Source of the DNA: Ruegeria_B marisflavi
Lineage (GTDB): Bacteria > Pseudomonadota > Alphaproteobacteria > Rhodobacterales > Rhodobacteraceae
Length of the DNA stretch: 64,000 nucleotides
Assembly: GCF_025673445.1 (NCBI RefSeq)
Contig: NZ_JAOVQN010000017.1
Span: 1-64,000, forward strand
Direction of reading: 5' to 3'
A program made the translations under genes and the position numbers. Below are positions 34,623-42,351 of this stretch, one piece after another (position 1 is the stretch's first letter; every line of letters starts with the position of its first letter). The notes below the pieces were generated by a model, which had not been told where the DNA came from, made no database searches, and worked only from the letters and a program-made list of their open reading frames with translations.

Positions 34623-34652
34623 GGCCGAACAACCGATTCAAGGGCGAAGATC

Positions 34653-34910
34653 ATGGGACAAACCCGTCAAATCTGCGGCATGCCGCTGAGCAAGGATCCA
34701 GCAGGTGACGGCAGCGAGGCGGACGGATCTCGCAGCACCAAATGGTGTTCGCTCTGCTATGAAAACGGCGCCTTTCGGCACCCCGATGCGACCTATGAAG
34801 AGTTTCAGGCCCATTGTGTCGACGCGCTGGTGGGGCAGGGCATGCCCCGTATCCTCGCCTGGGCTTTTACCCGCGGGATGAAGCGGCTGGATCGCTGGCG
34901 TGCGGCCTGA
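34653..34910 (+). CDS. zinc-ribbon domain protein
   Basis: An 85-aa protein of the putative zinc-ribbon family (PF12674 type). It has ICGMPLSKDP and WCSLCYENGAF, then a helical tail. The usual first ligand pair CxxC before GMPL is reduced to one Cys here (QICGMPL), so one zinc ligand may be missing or supplied otherwise. It is probably the main target of the divergent MerR regulator. A clear terminator follows 20 bases after the stop. Confidence 0.82.
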   Translation: MGQTRQICGMPLSKDPAGDGSEADGSRSTKWCSLCYENGAFRHPDATYEEFQAHCVDALVGQGMPRILAWAFTRGMKRLDRWRAA

Positions 34911-34930
34911 CTTCCAGTTTGTTGCATTTA

Positions 34931-34953
34931 CCCCTCCAAAAGGGGTTTTCTTT
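34931..34953 (+). terminator. rho-independent terminator of the zinc-ribbon gene
   Basis: CCCCT (34931-34935) pairs with AGGGG (34941-34945), loop CCAAA, followed by TTTTCTTT. Short stem but a good T tract. It separates the MerR-controlled gene from the arginine leader region. Confidence 0.65.
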
Positions 34954-34980
34954 GCGCGAATCCTCCGTTATGGAGCGCGC
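34954..34980 (+). promoter_or_regulatory. hairpin enclosing the ribosome binding site of the arg leader peptide
   Basis: GCGCG (34954-34958) pairs with CGCGC (34976-34980), and CTCC (34963-34966) with GGAG (34972-34975), around loop GTTAT. The GGAG is the ribosome binding site of the 17-codon leader frame, so the stem could tune its translation. Confidence 0.4.
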
Positions 34981-34981
34981 T

Positions 34982-35035
34982 ATGATCAAACACGCTCATA
35001 TCCCGTCTCTCCGACGCCGACGCGCAGCCGCCTGA
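34982..35035 (+). CDS. candidate arginine leader peptide (17 aa, four consecutive Arg)
   Basis: The frame encodes MIKHAHIPSLRRRRAAA, with Arg codons CGA CGC CGA CGC at 35012-35023. GGAG lies 6 bases before the ATG, an ideal distance, and the stop is 115 bases before argD, the first gene of an arginine biosynthesis operon. The last Arg codons overlap CGCGCA (35021-35026), which can pair with TGCGCG (35052-35057); that segment can instead pair with CGCGCA at 35069-35074. This is the layout of a ribosome-mediated attenuator: stalling at Arg codons would switch the pairing. Expression and conservation are not shown here, so it remains a strong candidate, not a proven gene. Confidence 0.55.
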   Translation: MIKHAHIPSLRRRRAAA

Positions 35036-35125
35036 GCGGCCGTTTGATCCATGCGCGCCCGATTTTCCCGCGCAACACCTGTTCCAGACATTGACCTGAC
35101 CGCCCCGCTATGCCCTGCATCGGGG
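35021..35125 (+). promoter_or_regulatory. candidate arginine attenuator region before argD
   Basis: Competing pairings: CGCGCA (35021-35026) with TGCGCG (35052-35057), or TGCGCG with CGCGCA (35069-35074). GCCGC-CTGA-GCGGC (35027-35040) forms a hairpin across the leader stop codon. A further stem, CCCCG (35103-35107) with CGGGG (35121-35125), with inner ATGC/GCAT, lies just before the argD ribosome binding site (AAGGA, 35139-35143). No strong T tract is present, so regulation could act on translation or through Rho. Confidence 0.4.
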
Positions 35126-35150
35126 ACAACCCTCAGACAAGGATGATCCC

Positions 35151-36326
35151 ATGATTCCGTCCGTCCTGCCGACCTATAACCGCGCGCCGCTTCACTTCGT
35201 GAAGGGCGAAGGCGCCTGGCTGACCGAGGCGGATGGCCGACGCTTCCTCGACCTAGGTTCGGGGATCGCGGTGAACGCGCTGGGCCATGCCCATCCTGCC
35301 CTGGTCAAGGCGCTGACCGATCAGGCGCAGAACCTGTGGCATGTGTCCAACCTCTACCAGATCCCGCAACAGCAGGCGCTGGCCGACAAGCTGGTGGAGC
35401 ACACATTTGCCGATACGGTGTTCTTCACCAATTCCGGCACCGAGGCCTGCGAACTGGCGGTCAAGATGGCGCGCAAGTATTTCTACGACAAGGGCCAGCC
35501 CGAACGGGTCGAGATCCTTACCTTCGACGGCTCCTTCCATGGCCGCTCCTCCGCCGGTATCGCCGCCGCGGGGTCGGAAAAGATGGTCAAGGGCTTCGGC
35601 CCGCTGCTGCCCGGCTTCGTGCATCTGACCTTTGGCGATCTGGATGGCGTGACCAACGCGATCACCGACAAGACCGCCGCGATCCTGATCGAGCCGGTGC
35701 AGGGCGAGGGCGGTATCCGCCCGGTCCCCGATGCCGAGCTGAAGGCGCTGCGCCAGATCTGCGACGAGCATGGCTTGCTGCTTATCCTGGACGAGGTGCA
35801 ATGCGGCATGGGCCGGACCGGACGGCTCTTTGCCCATGAATGGGCGGGCATCACCCCTGACATCATGATGGTGGCCAAGGGCATCGGCGGCGGCTTCCCG
35901 CTGGGCGCGGTGCTGGCCACCGAAGAAGCGGCAAGCGGCATGACCGCAGGCACCCATGGCTCCACCTATGGTGGCAATCCGCTGGGCTGCGCCGTGGGCT
36001 GCGCAGTGATGGATCACGTGGCTGATCCCGCCTTTCTGGCCGAGGTCAACCGCAAGGCCGCATTGCTGCGCCAGCGGCTCGAAGGGCTGGTCGCCGCCCA
36101 CCCGGAGGTGTTCGAAGAGGTGCGCGGGTCCGGCCTGATGCTGGGGTTAAAATGCAAGGCCTCCAATCTCGACGTCGTCAAGGCGGGCTATGACAACCTG
36201 GTCATCACCGTTCCCGCCGCCGACAACGTGATCCGCCTGCTGCCACCGCTCACCCTGACCGAAGACGACATCGCCGAGGCCTTCACCCGCCTGGATGCCA
36301 CCGCCTCCCAGGTCGAAGCCACCTGA
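35151..36326 (+). CDS. argD: acetylornithine/succinyldiaminopimelate aminotransferase
   Basis: PLP enzyme transaminating N-acetylglutamate semialdehyde to N-acetylornithine. The 391-aa class III aminotransferase has FTNSGTEACELAVK, SFHGRSSAG, LILDEVQCGMGRTG and the PLP-lysine segment MVAKGIGGGFPLGA. AAGGA lies 7 bases before the ATG. First gene of argD-argF-argC-ACT/GNAT, preceded by the candidate arginine leader peptide. In many bacteria it also serves lysine synthesis. Confidence 0.96.
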   Translation: MIPSVLPTYNRAPLHFVKGEGAWLTEADGRRFLDLGSGIAVNALGHAHPALVKALTDQAQNLWHVSNLYQIPQQQALADKLVEHTFADTVFFTNSGTEACELAVKMARKYFYDKGQPERVEILTFDGSFHGRSSAGIAAAGSEKMVKGFGPLLPGFVHLTFGDLDGVTNAITDKTAAILIEPVQGEGGIRPVPDAELKALRQICDEHGLLLILDEVQCGMGRTGRLFAHEWAGITPDIMMVAKGIGGGFPLGAVLATEEAASGMTAGTHGSTYGGNPLGCAVGCAVMDHVADPAFLAEVNRKAALLRQRLEGLVAAHPEVFEEVRGSGLMLGLKCKASNLDVVKAGYDNLVITVPAADNVIRLLPPLTLTEDDIAEAFTRLDATASQVEAT

Positions 36327-36336
36327 CCTTCATTTC

Positions 36337-36408
36337 GCTGAAAATACTCCGGGGGAGTCGCCGCCAGGCGACGGGGGCAGCGCCCCCACCCCCGGCCAGA
36401 AGAAAGCC
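36337..36408 (+). repeat. dispersed intergenic repeat, copy C
   Basis: AAAATACTCCGGGGG is followed by GTCGCC...GGCGAC and GGGGGC...GCCCCC stems, and ends with GGCCAGAAGAAAG, an inverted relative of the repeat's GCTTTCTTCTGG end. It lies between argD and argF, so it sits inside the operon transcript. Confidence 0.7.
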
Positions 36409-36415
36409 TAAAGAC

Positions 36416-37342
36416 ATGAATCACTTTCTCGATATCCACAAGACCGACGCCGCCGACCTGCGGGCCATGATCGACCAGGCGGGCGCGATGAAACGGGCCC
36501 GTCTTGGGCGGCCCAAGGCGGCGCCGGATGACGAACAGCCCCTCAAGGACCGGATGGTCGCCCTGATCTTCGAAAAGCCCTCGACCCGGACGCGCGTGTC
36601 CTTTGACGTCGGCGTGCGGCAGATGGGCGGGCAGACCATGGTGCTCTCGGGCAATGACATGCAGCTTGGCCATGGCGAGACCATCGCCGACACCGCCCGC
36701 GTGCTCAGCCGCTATGTCGACATGATCATGATCCGGACCTTCGACGAAACCGTGCTGACCGAGATGGCCGAATATGCCGATGTGCCTGTAATCAACGGCT
36801 TGACCGACCGCAGCCACCCCTGCCAGATTATGGCCGATGTGCTGACCTTTGAGGAGCATCGCGGCCCGATTGCGGGCAAGAAGGTGGTATGGACCGGCGA
36901 TGGCAACAATGTCTGCTCGTCTTTTCTGCATGCTGCCGGGCAATTCGGCTTCGACCTCACCTTCACAGGTCCGGCCCAGTTCGATCCTGAAGAGGAGTAT
37001 ATGGGCTTTGCCCGTCAGAAGGGCTCGAAGATCGTGATCGAACGCGACGCGATCAAGGCGGTCGAGGGCGCCGATCTGGTGGTCGCCGACACCTGGGTGT
37101 CGATGCATGACGCGCAGTCGGCCAAGGAACGCCGCCACAACCTGCTGCGCCCCTATCAGGTCAACGCCGAGCTGATGCGCCACGCCAAGCCCGACGCGCT
37201 CTTCATGCATTGCCTGCCCGCCCACCGCGAGGAGGAAGCCACCTCCGAAGTGATGGACGGCCCGAACTCGGTCATCTTCGATGAGGCGGAGAACCGGCTG
37301 CACGCGCAAAAGGCGATCATGCGCTGGTGCCTGGGGGCCTGA
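36416..37342 (+). CDS. argF: ornithine carbamoyltransferase
   Basis: Converts ornithine and carbamoyl phosphate to citrulline. The 308-aa protein has the carbamoyl-phosphate motif STRTR (FEKPSTRTRVSFDVG), DRSHPCQIMAD, the SMG-loop equivalent and the ornithine-binding HCLPAHREEE near the C terminus. Typical anabolic length. It follows argD after the repeat C, 89 bases, and precedes argC by 88 bases. Confidence 0.97.
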   Translation: MNHFLDIHKTDAADLRAMIDQAGAMKRARLGRPKAAPDDEQPLKDRMVALIFEKPSTRTRVSFDVGVRQMGGQTMVLSGNDMQLGHGETIADTARVLSRYVDMIMIRTFDETVLTEMAEYADVPVINGLTDRSHPCQIMADVLTFEEHRGPIAGKKVVWTGDGNNVCSSFLHAAGQFGFDLTFTGPAQFDPEEEYMGFARQKGSKIVIERDAIKAVEGADLVVADTWVSMHDAQSAKERRHNLLRPYQVNAELMRHAKPDALFMHCLPAHREEEATSEVMDGPNSVIFDEAENRLHAQKAIMRWCLGA

Positions 37343-37430
37343 CCCCGGCACGCGCCACGCCTGGACAAACAAGATGGCCGGTTCTCGGCCAGATCCTCGA
37401 CTACCCACGCCTCAACATGGGGGACTGAAC

Positions 37431-38348
37431 ATGACACACAAGGTCTTCATCGATGGCGAGGTCGGAACCACCGGCCTCCAGATCCGCGCCCGGCTCGAAG
37501 GGCGGGACGATATCCGTCTCGTCACCCTGGGCGAGGCCGATCGCAAGAATACCGATGCCCGGCTGGCCGCCTTTGCCGAAGCCGATGTCGGCATTCTCTG
37601 CCTGCCTGATGCCGCCGCGATCGAGATCGTGGCCGAACTGGCGGGCACTGGCACCCGGCTGATCGACGCCAGTACCGCCCACCGGGTCGATCCCGACTGG
37701 GTCTTCGGCTTCCCCGAGATGGAGAGCGGCCTGCGCGACCGGATCGCCAGCGGCCAGTTCGTGTCGAACCCCGGCTGTTACTCCACCGGTGCCATTGCGC
37801 TCCTGCACCCGCTGGTCCAGCGCGGTCTGATCGCCGCCGATGCGGCGCTCAGCATCAACGCCATCAGCGGCTATTCCGGCGGCGGCAAGTCGATGATCGC
37901 CGAGTTCCAGAGCGGTCAGACCGACGGCCCCTTCGTCTATGCCACCGATCAGCGGCACAAGCACCTGCCCGAGATCATCGCGCATGTGGGCCTGTCGCGG
38001 CGGCCGGTCTTCGTGCCCTCGGTCGGGCCCTACGAACAGGGGATGATCGTGCAGGTACCGCTGCCGCATCTGGAACCGGGCGAAAGCGCCGCGCTTCATT
38101 CCGCCCTGGCCGAGCATTATGCCGGCAGCGCCTTTGTCTCGGTTGTCGCGCCAGACCATTACGGCGCGCGGATCGACCCGCGCCGCCTCAATGGCTCCAA
38201 CCGGCTGGAGCTGTCGGTGCATGGCAATCCCGATACCGGCGGGGCGGTGCTGATCGCGCTGCTCGACAACTTGGGCAAGGGCGCCTCGGGCGCGGCGGTG
38301 CAGAACCTCAACATCATGCTCGGCCTCGACGAGAGCCTCGGTCTCTGA
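37431..38348 (+). CDS. argC: N-acetyl-gamma-glutamyl-phosphate reductase, type 2
   Basis: Reduces N-acetylglutamyl phosphate with NADPH. The 305-aa short form has HKVFIDGEVGTTGLQIRARL (modified dinucleotide-binding loop), the catalytic Cys in FVSNPGCYSTGAIALL and the substrate His region (YATDQRHKHLPEI). Type 2 enzymes lack the insert of E. coli-type ArgC (about 340-350 aa). The start ATG is the first with family similarity, with GGGGGA upstream. Cotranscribed with argD and argF. Confidence 0.95.
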   Translation: MTHKVFIDGEVGTTGLQIRARLEGRDDIRLVTLGEADRKNTDARLAAFAEADVGILCLPDAAAIEIVAELAGTGTRLIDASTAHRVDPDWVFGFPEMESGLRDRIASGQFVSNPGCYSTGAIALLHPLVQRGLIAADAALSINAISGYSGGGKSMIAEFQSGQTDGPFVYATDQRHKHLPEIIAHVGLSRRPVFVPSVGPYEQGMIVQVPLPHLEPGESAALHSALAEHYAGSAFVSVVAPDHYGARIDPRRLNGSNRLELSVHGNPDTGGAVLIALLDNLGKGASGAAVQNLNIMLGLDESLGL

Positions 38349-38374
38349 CCGGCGCAGGCAACGGGAACAGCAAA

Positions 38375-39286
38375 ATGACAGTATATCTCGCGCTGACCGC
38401 GCTGGAGGGTGACTATGCCGTCACCCGCCGCGCGCCCGGCGAAGGTTTGCCCGATTGGCTCGCCGGGCCGGGACTGCTGAGCGTTACTCAGGCCTCAGAC
38501 GAGGTTTCGATCCTGTGCCTTGCCGACCGGGTCCCGGCCAAAGAGGTCTCGGCCCGTGGCTGGCAAGCGGTGCAGGTGGATACCTGCGCCCCGCTCGATC
38601 AGCCCGGCGTGGTTCTGGCCGCCGTGGAGCCGGTCACCCGCGCCGGTCTAGGCATCTTCGTCACCTCGACCCATGATCGCGATTACCTGCTGGTGCGGGC
38701 GGCCCGGATCGCCCAGGCCGAGGCCGCCTGGCTTTCCGCCGGGCATCGCGTGTCCGCTGGCGGTGTCACTCTGCGCGTGGCCGGTTCTGACGATGTCGAG
38801 ACGCTGGCCTGCCTGCACTTCCGCGTCTGGCAGGAAACCTATGCCCGGATCGCTCCGCCCGAGGTGCGGCTGGCGCTGAACAAGGCCCGCCGCCTTGCCT
38901 ATTGGCGGGAGCGGCTGGCGCAGGACGGCACGACCGTCATCGCGGAACGGGCGGGGGAGGCCGTGGCCCTTGCCGCCCTGTCGCCTGCCAGCGATCTGGA
39001 CGGGTTCGGGGACGCGATGGAACTGGGCCACCTCTATGTGGCGGCAGAGGCTCGGGGCACCGGGCTGGGGCGTCGGCTGCTTACCATCGCCCGGGCCATA
39101 GCCGGGGCGCAAGACGGGCGCGGTTTGGTTCTGGCCGTGGTGCGCGAGAACACGCCCGCAGTGGCGTTCTACACCGGGCAGGGCGGACAGGTGCTGGCCA
39201 AGCGCCGGGACAAGGGCCCGCTCTGGCCCTCCGACAACCTGATTCTGGGTTGGGAGCCCGAGGACAAGGCCAAGGCTAGCGTGTGA
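38375..39286 (+). CDS. ACT (CASTOR-like)-GNAT fusion protein of the arginine operon
   Basis: A 303-aa two-domain protein. The N-terminal part (residues 1-115) matches the CASTOR/POLLUX-related ACT domain: GLLSVTQASDEVSILC, ARGWQAVQVD, VTRAGLGIFVTSTHDRDYLLV. The C-terminal part (about 128-300) is a GNAT acetyltransferase with the acetyl-CoA loop EARGTGLGRRLL and RENTPAVAFYTGQGG. Human CASTOR1 of the same ACT family binds arginine. The gene starts 26 bases after argC, so an arginine-tuned acetyltransferase, possibly an N-acetylglutamate synthase substitute, is a reasonable inference. Overlaps the convergent LysR gene by 11 bases. Confidence 0.85.
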   Translation: MTVYLALTALEGDYAVTRRAPGEGLPDWLAGPGLLSVTQASDEVSILCLADRVPAKEVSARGWQAVQVDTCAPLDQPGVVLAAVEPVTRAGLGIFVTSTHDRDYLLVRAARIAQAEAAWLSAGHRVSAGGVTLRVAGSDDVETLACLHFRVWQETYARIAPPEVRLALNKARRLAYWRERLAQDGTTVIAERAGEAVALAALSPASDLDGFGDAMELGHLYVAAEARGTGLGRRLLTIARAIAGAQDGRGLVLAVVRENTPAVAFYTGQGGQVLAKRRDKGPLWPSDNLILGWEPEDKAKASV

Positions 39287-40208
39287 TCAGATCCTGCGCC
39301 TCTGCCAGTCCGAACCAGCCGTGCAGCCGGTCCTGGAATGCCTGGACCAGCCGGCGTGGCGCGCCTTCGGCGCGTCCCGAAACCAGGTGCAGAGGTGTGC
39401 CGGCTGCCAGCGGCACCGCGACCAGCGGATCGCCGCCATAGCTGACCGAGGTCCGCGGCCGCATGTTCAGCACCGCAAGACCCATACCGGCCCCAACCAG
39501 CGATCGCACCATCTCGACACTGCTGGCGGTGGCGACAATGTGCGGCACGATTCCCGCCGTGCGCAACAGCCCCCGCACATAGGCCCCGGCGACAGGCAGG
39601 TCCAGCAGCACCAGCGGGACGTCCTTCAGGTCGCTGATCTCGGGCCGTGTCCGCTGACAGATGGCATGCCCCCTCGGCGCCAGCAAATAGGGTGGCAGAT
39701 CCAGCAAGGGCCGCGTCTCGACACCGGCAAGCACCTCGTCTCCGGCGAACAGGGCGACATCAAGAGCGCCATCCAAAAGCCCCGTTTGCGCCGTGATATT
39801 GTCGCATTCACGCAAATTGAAACGCAAATCTGGGTTGTCATTCGCCATTTCTTGCAAGATGCGTGGCAAAAATGCCGGTGCAACTGGTGCATAATACCCG
39901 ATGTGCAAGGTTCCCTGCAAACCCAGACCCAAGGCATAACCCTCTTTCATCACACTTGAATAGTCCTCGATCAGCGGTCTGATCCGTGCGGCCAGCGCCC
40001 GTCCGGCCGGGGTCGCGGTGATCCCGCGCGCCCGGGCGCGCACCACCAGCGCGGCGCCGAATTCGGCTTCGACCCGGTCGATGGCCGCCGCCACCGCCGA
40101 GGGCGCAACGTTCAACATTGTTGCCGCCCCGGTGATCGACCCGCTGTCGACCGCGACCATGAAGGCACGCAAGAGCCGCAGGGACAGGCGTAGGTCATCC
40201 ATCCGCAA
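39276..40208 (-). CDS. LysR family transcriptional regulator
   Basis: A 310-aa LysR protein: winged HTH (RLLRAFMVAVDSGSITGAATML, split as RLLRAF and SGSITGAATMLNVAPS) and an effector-binding domain from about residue 90. Divergent from the fatty acid hydroxylase-like gene, with TTTTCAGA repeated at 40217 and 40248 in between, which suggests it regulates that gene. Its 3' end overlaps the arg operon's last gene by 11 bases. Start codon at 40208 or two codons later. Confidence 0.92.
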   Translation of the reverse strand: MRMDDLRLSLRLLRAFMVAVDSGSITGAATMLNVAPSAVAAAIDRVEAEFGAALVVRARARGITATPAGRALAARIRPLIEDYSSVMKEGYALGLGLQGTLHIGYYAPVAPAFLPRILQEMANDNPDLRFNLRECDNITAQTGLLDGALDVALFAGDEVLAGVETRPLLDLPPYLLAPRGHAICQRTRPEISDLKDVPLVLLDLPVAGAYVRGLLRTAGIVPHIVATASSVEMVRSLVGAGMGLAVLNMRPRTSVSYGGDPLVAVPLAAGTPLHLVSGRAEGAPRRLVQAFQDRLHGWFGLAEAQDLITR

Positions 40209-40314
40209 AACTCATATTTTCAGAGGTAAGATCAAACTTCTTTCTGTTTTTCAGATTTATGGAACCGTGCCACTGTCGGTCAATGCCTTTTCGCTGTTCT
40301 ATCGAGGGTCAAAC

Positions 40315-41295
40315 ATGACGCAACCGTCCCGCTTGCCTGGCTGGGCCCATATCCCCGACGTCCCGATCGCGGTCTCCCCGTTTTTCAGCTGGCCACCGGA
40401 TCCGGTTCGCATGGCCCGCTGGCTGGCGGCCCGCTGGCTGACGCTGGCCGAGAACGTGCTGGTCCTTGTGTTCGCCTGGGTCAGCTGGACCTGGCTGACC
40501 CCGGCGATGGACCGGATGGCGACCCTGTCGCTGGACTGGATCGTGCTGATCTGGCTGCGCAACCTCGCCCTGATGTCGCTTGTTGCCGGTGGGCTGCACC
40601 TGTTCTTCTTTCGGGCCCGCCGACAGGGCGACCGGCTCCGCTATGATGTGCGACCGCTGGCAGCAAAGGGCAGGCAGTTCACCTTTGCCAACCAGGTACA
40701 TGACAACATGTTCTGGACCCTGACCAGCGGTGTCGGCTGCTGGACCCTGTTCGAGGTTGTCATGTTCCATGGCATGGCGCGGGGCTGGGTGCCTGCCCTG
40801 ATCCCGTCCGAAAACCCGGTCCTGTTTGTGCTGCTATTCCTGCTGACACCGGTCTGGATTTCGTTCCACTTCTACTGGATACACCGGGCGTTGCATTGGG
40901 GCCCGCTTTACCGGATCGCCCATGCGCTGCATCATCGCAACGTCAACGTCGGCCCCTGGTCCGGCCTGTCGATGCACCCGGTCGAGGCGTTTTTCTTCTT
41001 TTCCTCGATCCTGATCCATTTCCTGGTTCCGGCACACCCGCTGCACCTCCTGTTCCACCTGCAACATCAGGGCCTGACCGCCGCCACCTCTCATACCGGT
41101 TACGAGAGCCTGCTGATCAAGGACCGCAAATCGCTTGCGCTGGGAACCTTTCACCACCAGATGCACCACCGCTATTTCGAGGTGAATTACGGCAATCTCG
41201 AAATGCCCTGGGACAAGTGGTTCGGCTCGTTCCACGATGGCACGCCCGAGGCCCATGAACGCCTGAAGGCGCGCCGCCAAAGGCGGGCAGGCTGA
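40315..41295 (+). CDS. fatty acid hydroxylase/sterol desaturase superfamily protein
   Basis: A 326-aa membrane di-iron oxygenase with TM helices at about residues 40-60, 75-100, 135-155 and 175-195 plus a hydrophobic hairpin at about 235-265. The His clusters are complete: HRALH, HALHHR and, near the C terminus, HHQMHHRYF. Such enzymes hydroxylate or desaturate lipids at the membrane. GAGGG lies 7 bases before the ATG. Regulated probably by the divergent LysR. Confidence 0.92.
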   Translation: MTQPSRLPGWAHIPDVPIAVSPFFSWPPDPVRMARWLAARWLTLAENVLVLVFAWVSWTWLTPAMDRMATLSLDWIVLIWLRNLALMSLVAGGLHLFFFRARRQGDRLRYDVRPLAAKGRQFTFANQVHDNMFWTLTSGVGCWTLFEVVMFHGMARGWVPALIPSENPVLFVLLFLLTPVWISFHFYWIHRALHWGPLYRIAHALHHRNVNVGPWSGLSMHPVEAFFFFSSILIHFLVPAHPLHLLFHLQHQGLTAATSHTGYESLLIKDRKSLALGTFHHQMHHRYFEVNYGNLEMPWDKWFGSFHDGTPEAHERLKARRQRRAG

Positions 41296-41350
41296 GCGTT
41301 GTTTTTTCCGCCGTCCCGGCGCATGATCGCAGAGGGCAAGAGGGAAAATC

Positions 41351-42340
41351 ATGCGGATCGTCATTGCCGGGGCGGGCAGTATCGGCTGTTTCTGTGGCGG
41401 ACTTCTGGCCGCCGGTGGGCATGATGTCACCCTGTGGGGCCGCACCCGCGTCCTGGATCAGGTGCGGGCCCATGGGCTGACGGTGACGGATTACTCGGGG
41501 CTGGAACGCCACGTCGCCGCCGATAGCTTGACGCTGGCCGAGGATCCCGCCTGCCTGGCTGCGGCAGAGGTGGTGATCGTCACGGTCAAGACCTCGGCCA
41601 CCGCGCGGATCGCCGCTGATATCGCGGCGGGGGCGCCCTCGCGGGCGCCGATCCTGTCCTGGCAGAACGGGGTCGAAAATGCCCGCATCCTGCGCGCGGC
41701 CCTGCCGGGGCGCGACCTGCGCGCGGGGATGGTGCCGTTCAACGTGGTGCCTGCGGGCGAGGGGGTTTGGCATCGCGCCAGTTCCGGCGGCATCGTGATC
41801 GCAGCGGGACCCGGTGATCTGGGTCGCAGGCTCTCGGTTCCGGGCCTGCCGGTCACCGAAAGTTCCCGGATCGAGGCGGTGCAATGGGGCAAGCTGCTGG
41901 TCAATCTCAACAACGCGCTTAACGCACTGTCAGGTCTGACGCTGGTCGAGCAACTGGCCGACCGCGACTGGCGCCGCCTGATGGCCGACCAGATGGCCGA
42001 GGCGCTGGGCGTGTTGCGCGCGGCGGGTATCGCCGTGGCCTCGACCACGCCGCTCCCCGCCTGGACCAGCCCGCTTATCCTGCGCCTGCCGACGCCGCTG
42101 TTCCGGCGCATCGCGGCCCAGATGCTGACGGTCGATCCCACCGCCCGCACCTCGATGGCCTATGACCTGCTGGCGGGCGCACTGACCGAGATCGACAGTC
42201 TTCAGGGGGAAATCCTGCGCCTGGCGCGGGCGCATGACCGGCCCGCGCCCCTCGCCGCGCGGGTGGCCGACCTGATCCGCCAGGCCGAGATGTCGGGTCC
42301 CGGACTGCCCGACCTCAGTCCGCAGGATATCCGGGGCTGA
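41351..42340 (+). CDS. ketopantoate reductase (ApbA/PanE) family oxidoreductase
   Basis: A 329-aa NAD(P)-dependent reductase: GAGSIGCFCGGLLAAGGH (dinucleotide fold), VVIVTVKTSAT, and the catalytic Lys in WGKLLVNLNNALNALSG. It may be PanE itself, reducing ketopantoate for coenzyme A synthesis, or a paralogue; no other pantothenate genes are near. It follows the hydroxylase gene by 55 bases on the same strand. Confidence 0.88.
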   Translation: MRIVIAGAGSIGCFCGGLLAAGGHDVTLWGRTRVLDQVRAHGLTVTDYSGLERHVAADSLTLAEDPACLAAAEVVIVTVKTSATARIAADIAAGAPSRAPILSWQNGVENARILRAALPGRDLRAGMVPFNVVPAGEGVWHRASSGGIVIAAGPGDLGRRLSVPGLPVTESSRIEAVQWGKLLVNLNNALNALSGLTLVEQLADRDWRRLMADQMAEALGVLRAAGIAVASTTPLPAWTSPLILRLPTPLFRRIAAQMLTVDPTARTSMAYDLLAGALTEIDSLQGEILRLARAHDRPAPLAARVADLIRQAEMSGPGLPDLSPQDIRG

Positions 42341-42351
42341 GCCCTTCGGCT

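Noticed and set aside
34814..35035. 73-aa frame that contains the candidate leader peptide at its end
   Set aside because: Its first two thirds overlap the zinc-ribbon gene out of frame and pass through a terminator. Only the last 17 codons, with their own ribosome binding site, were kept.
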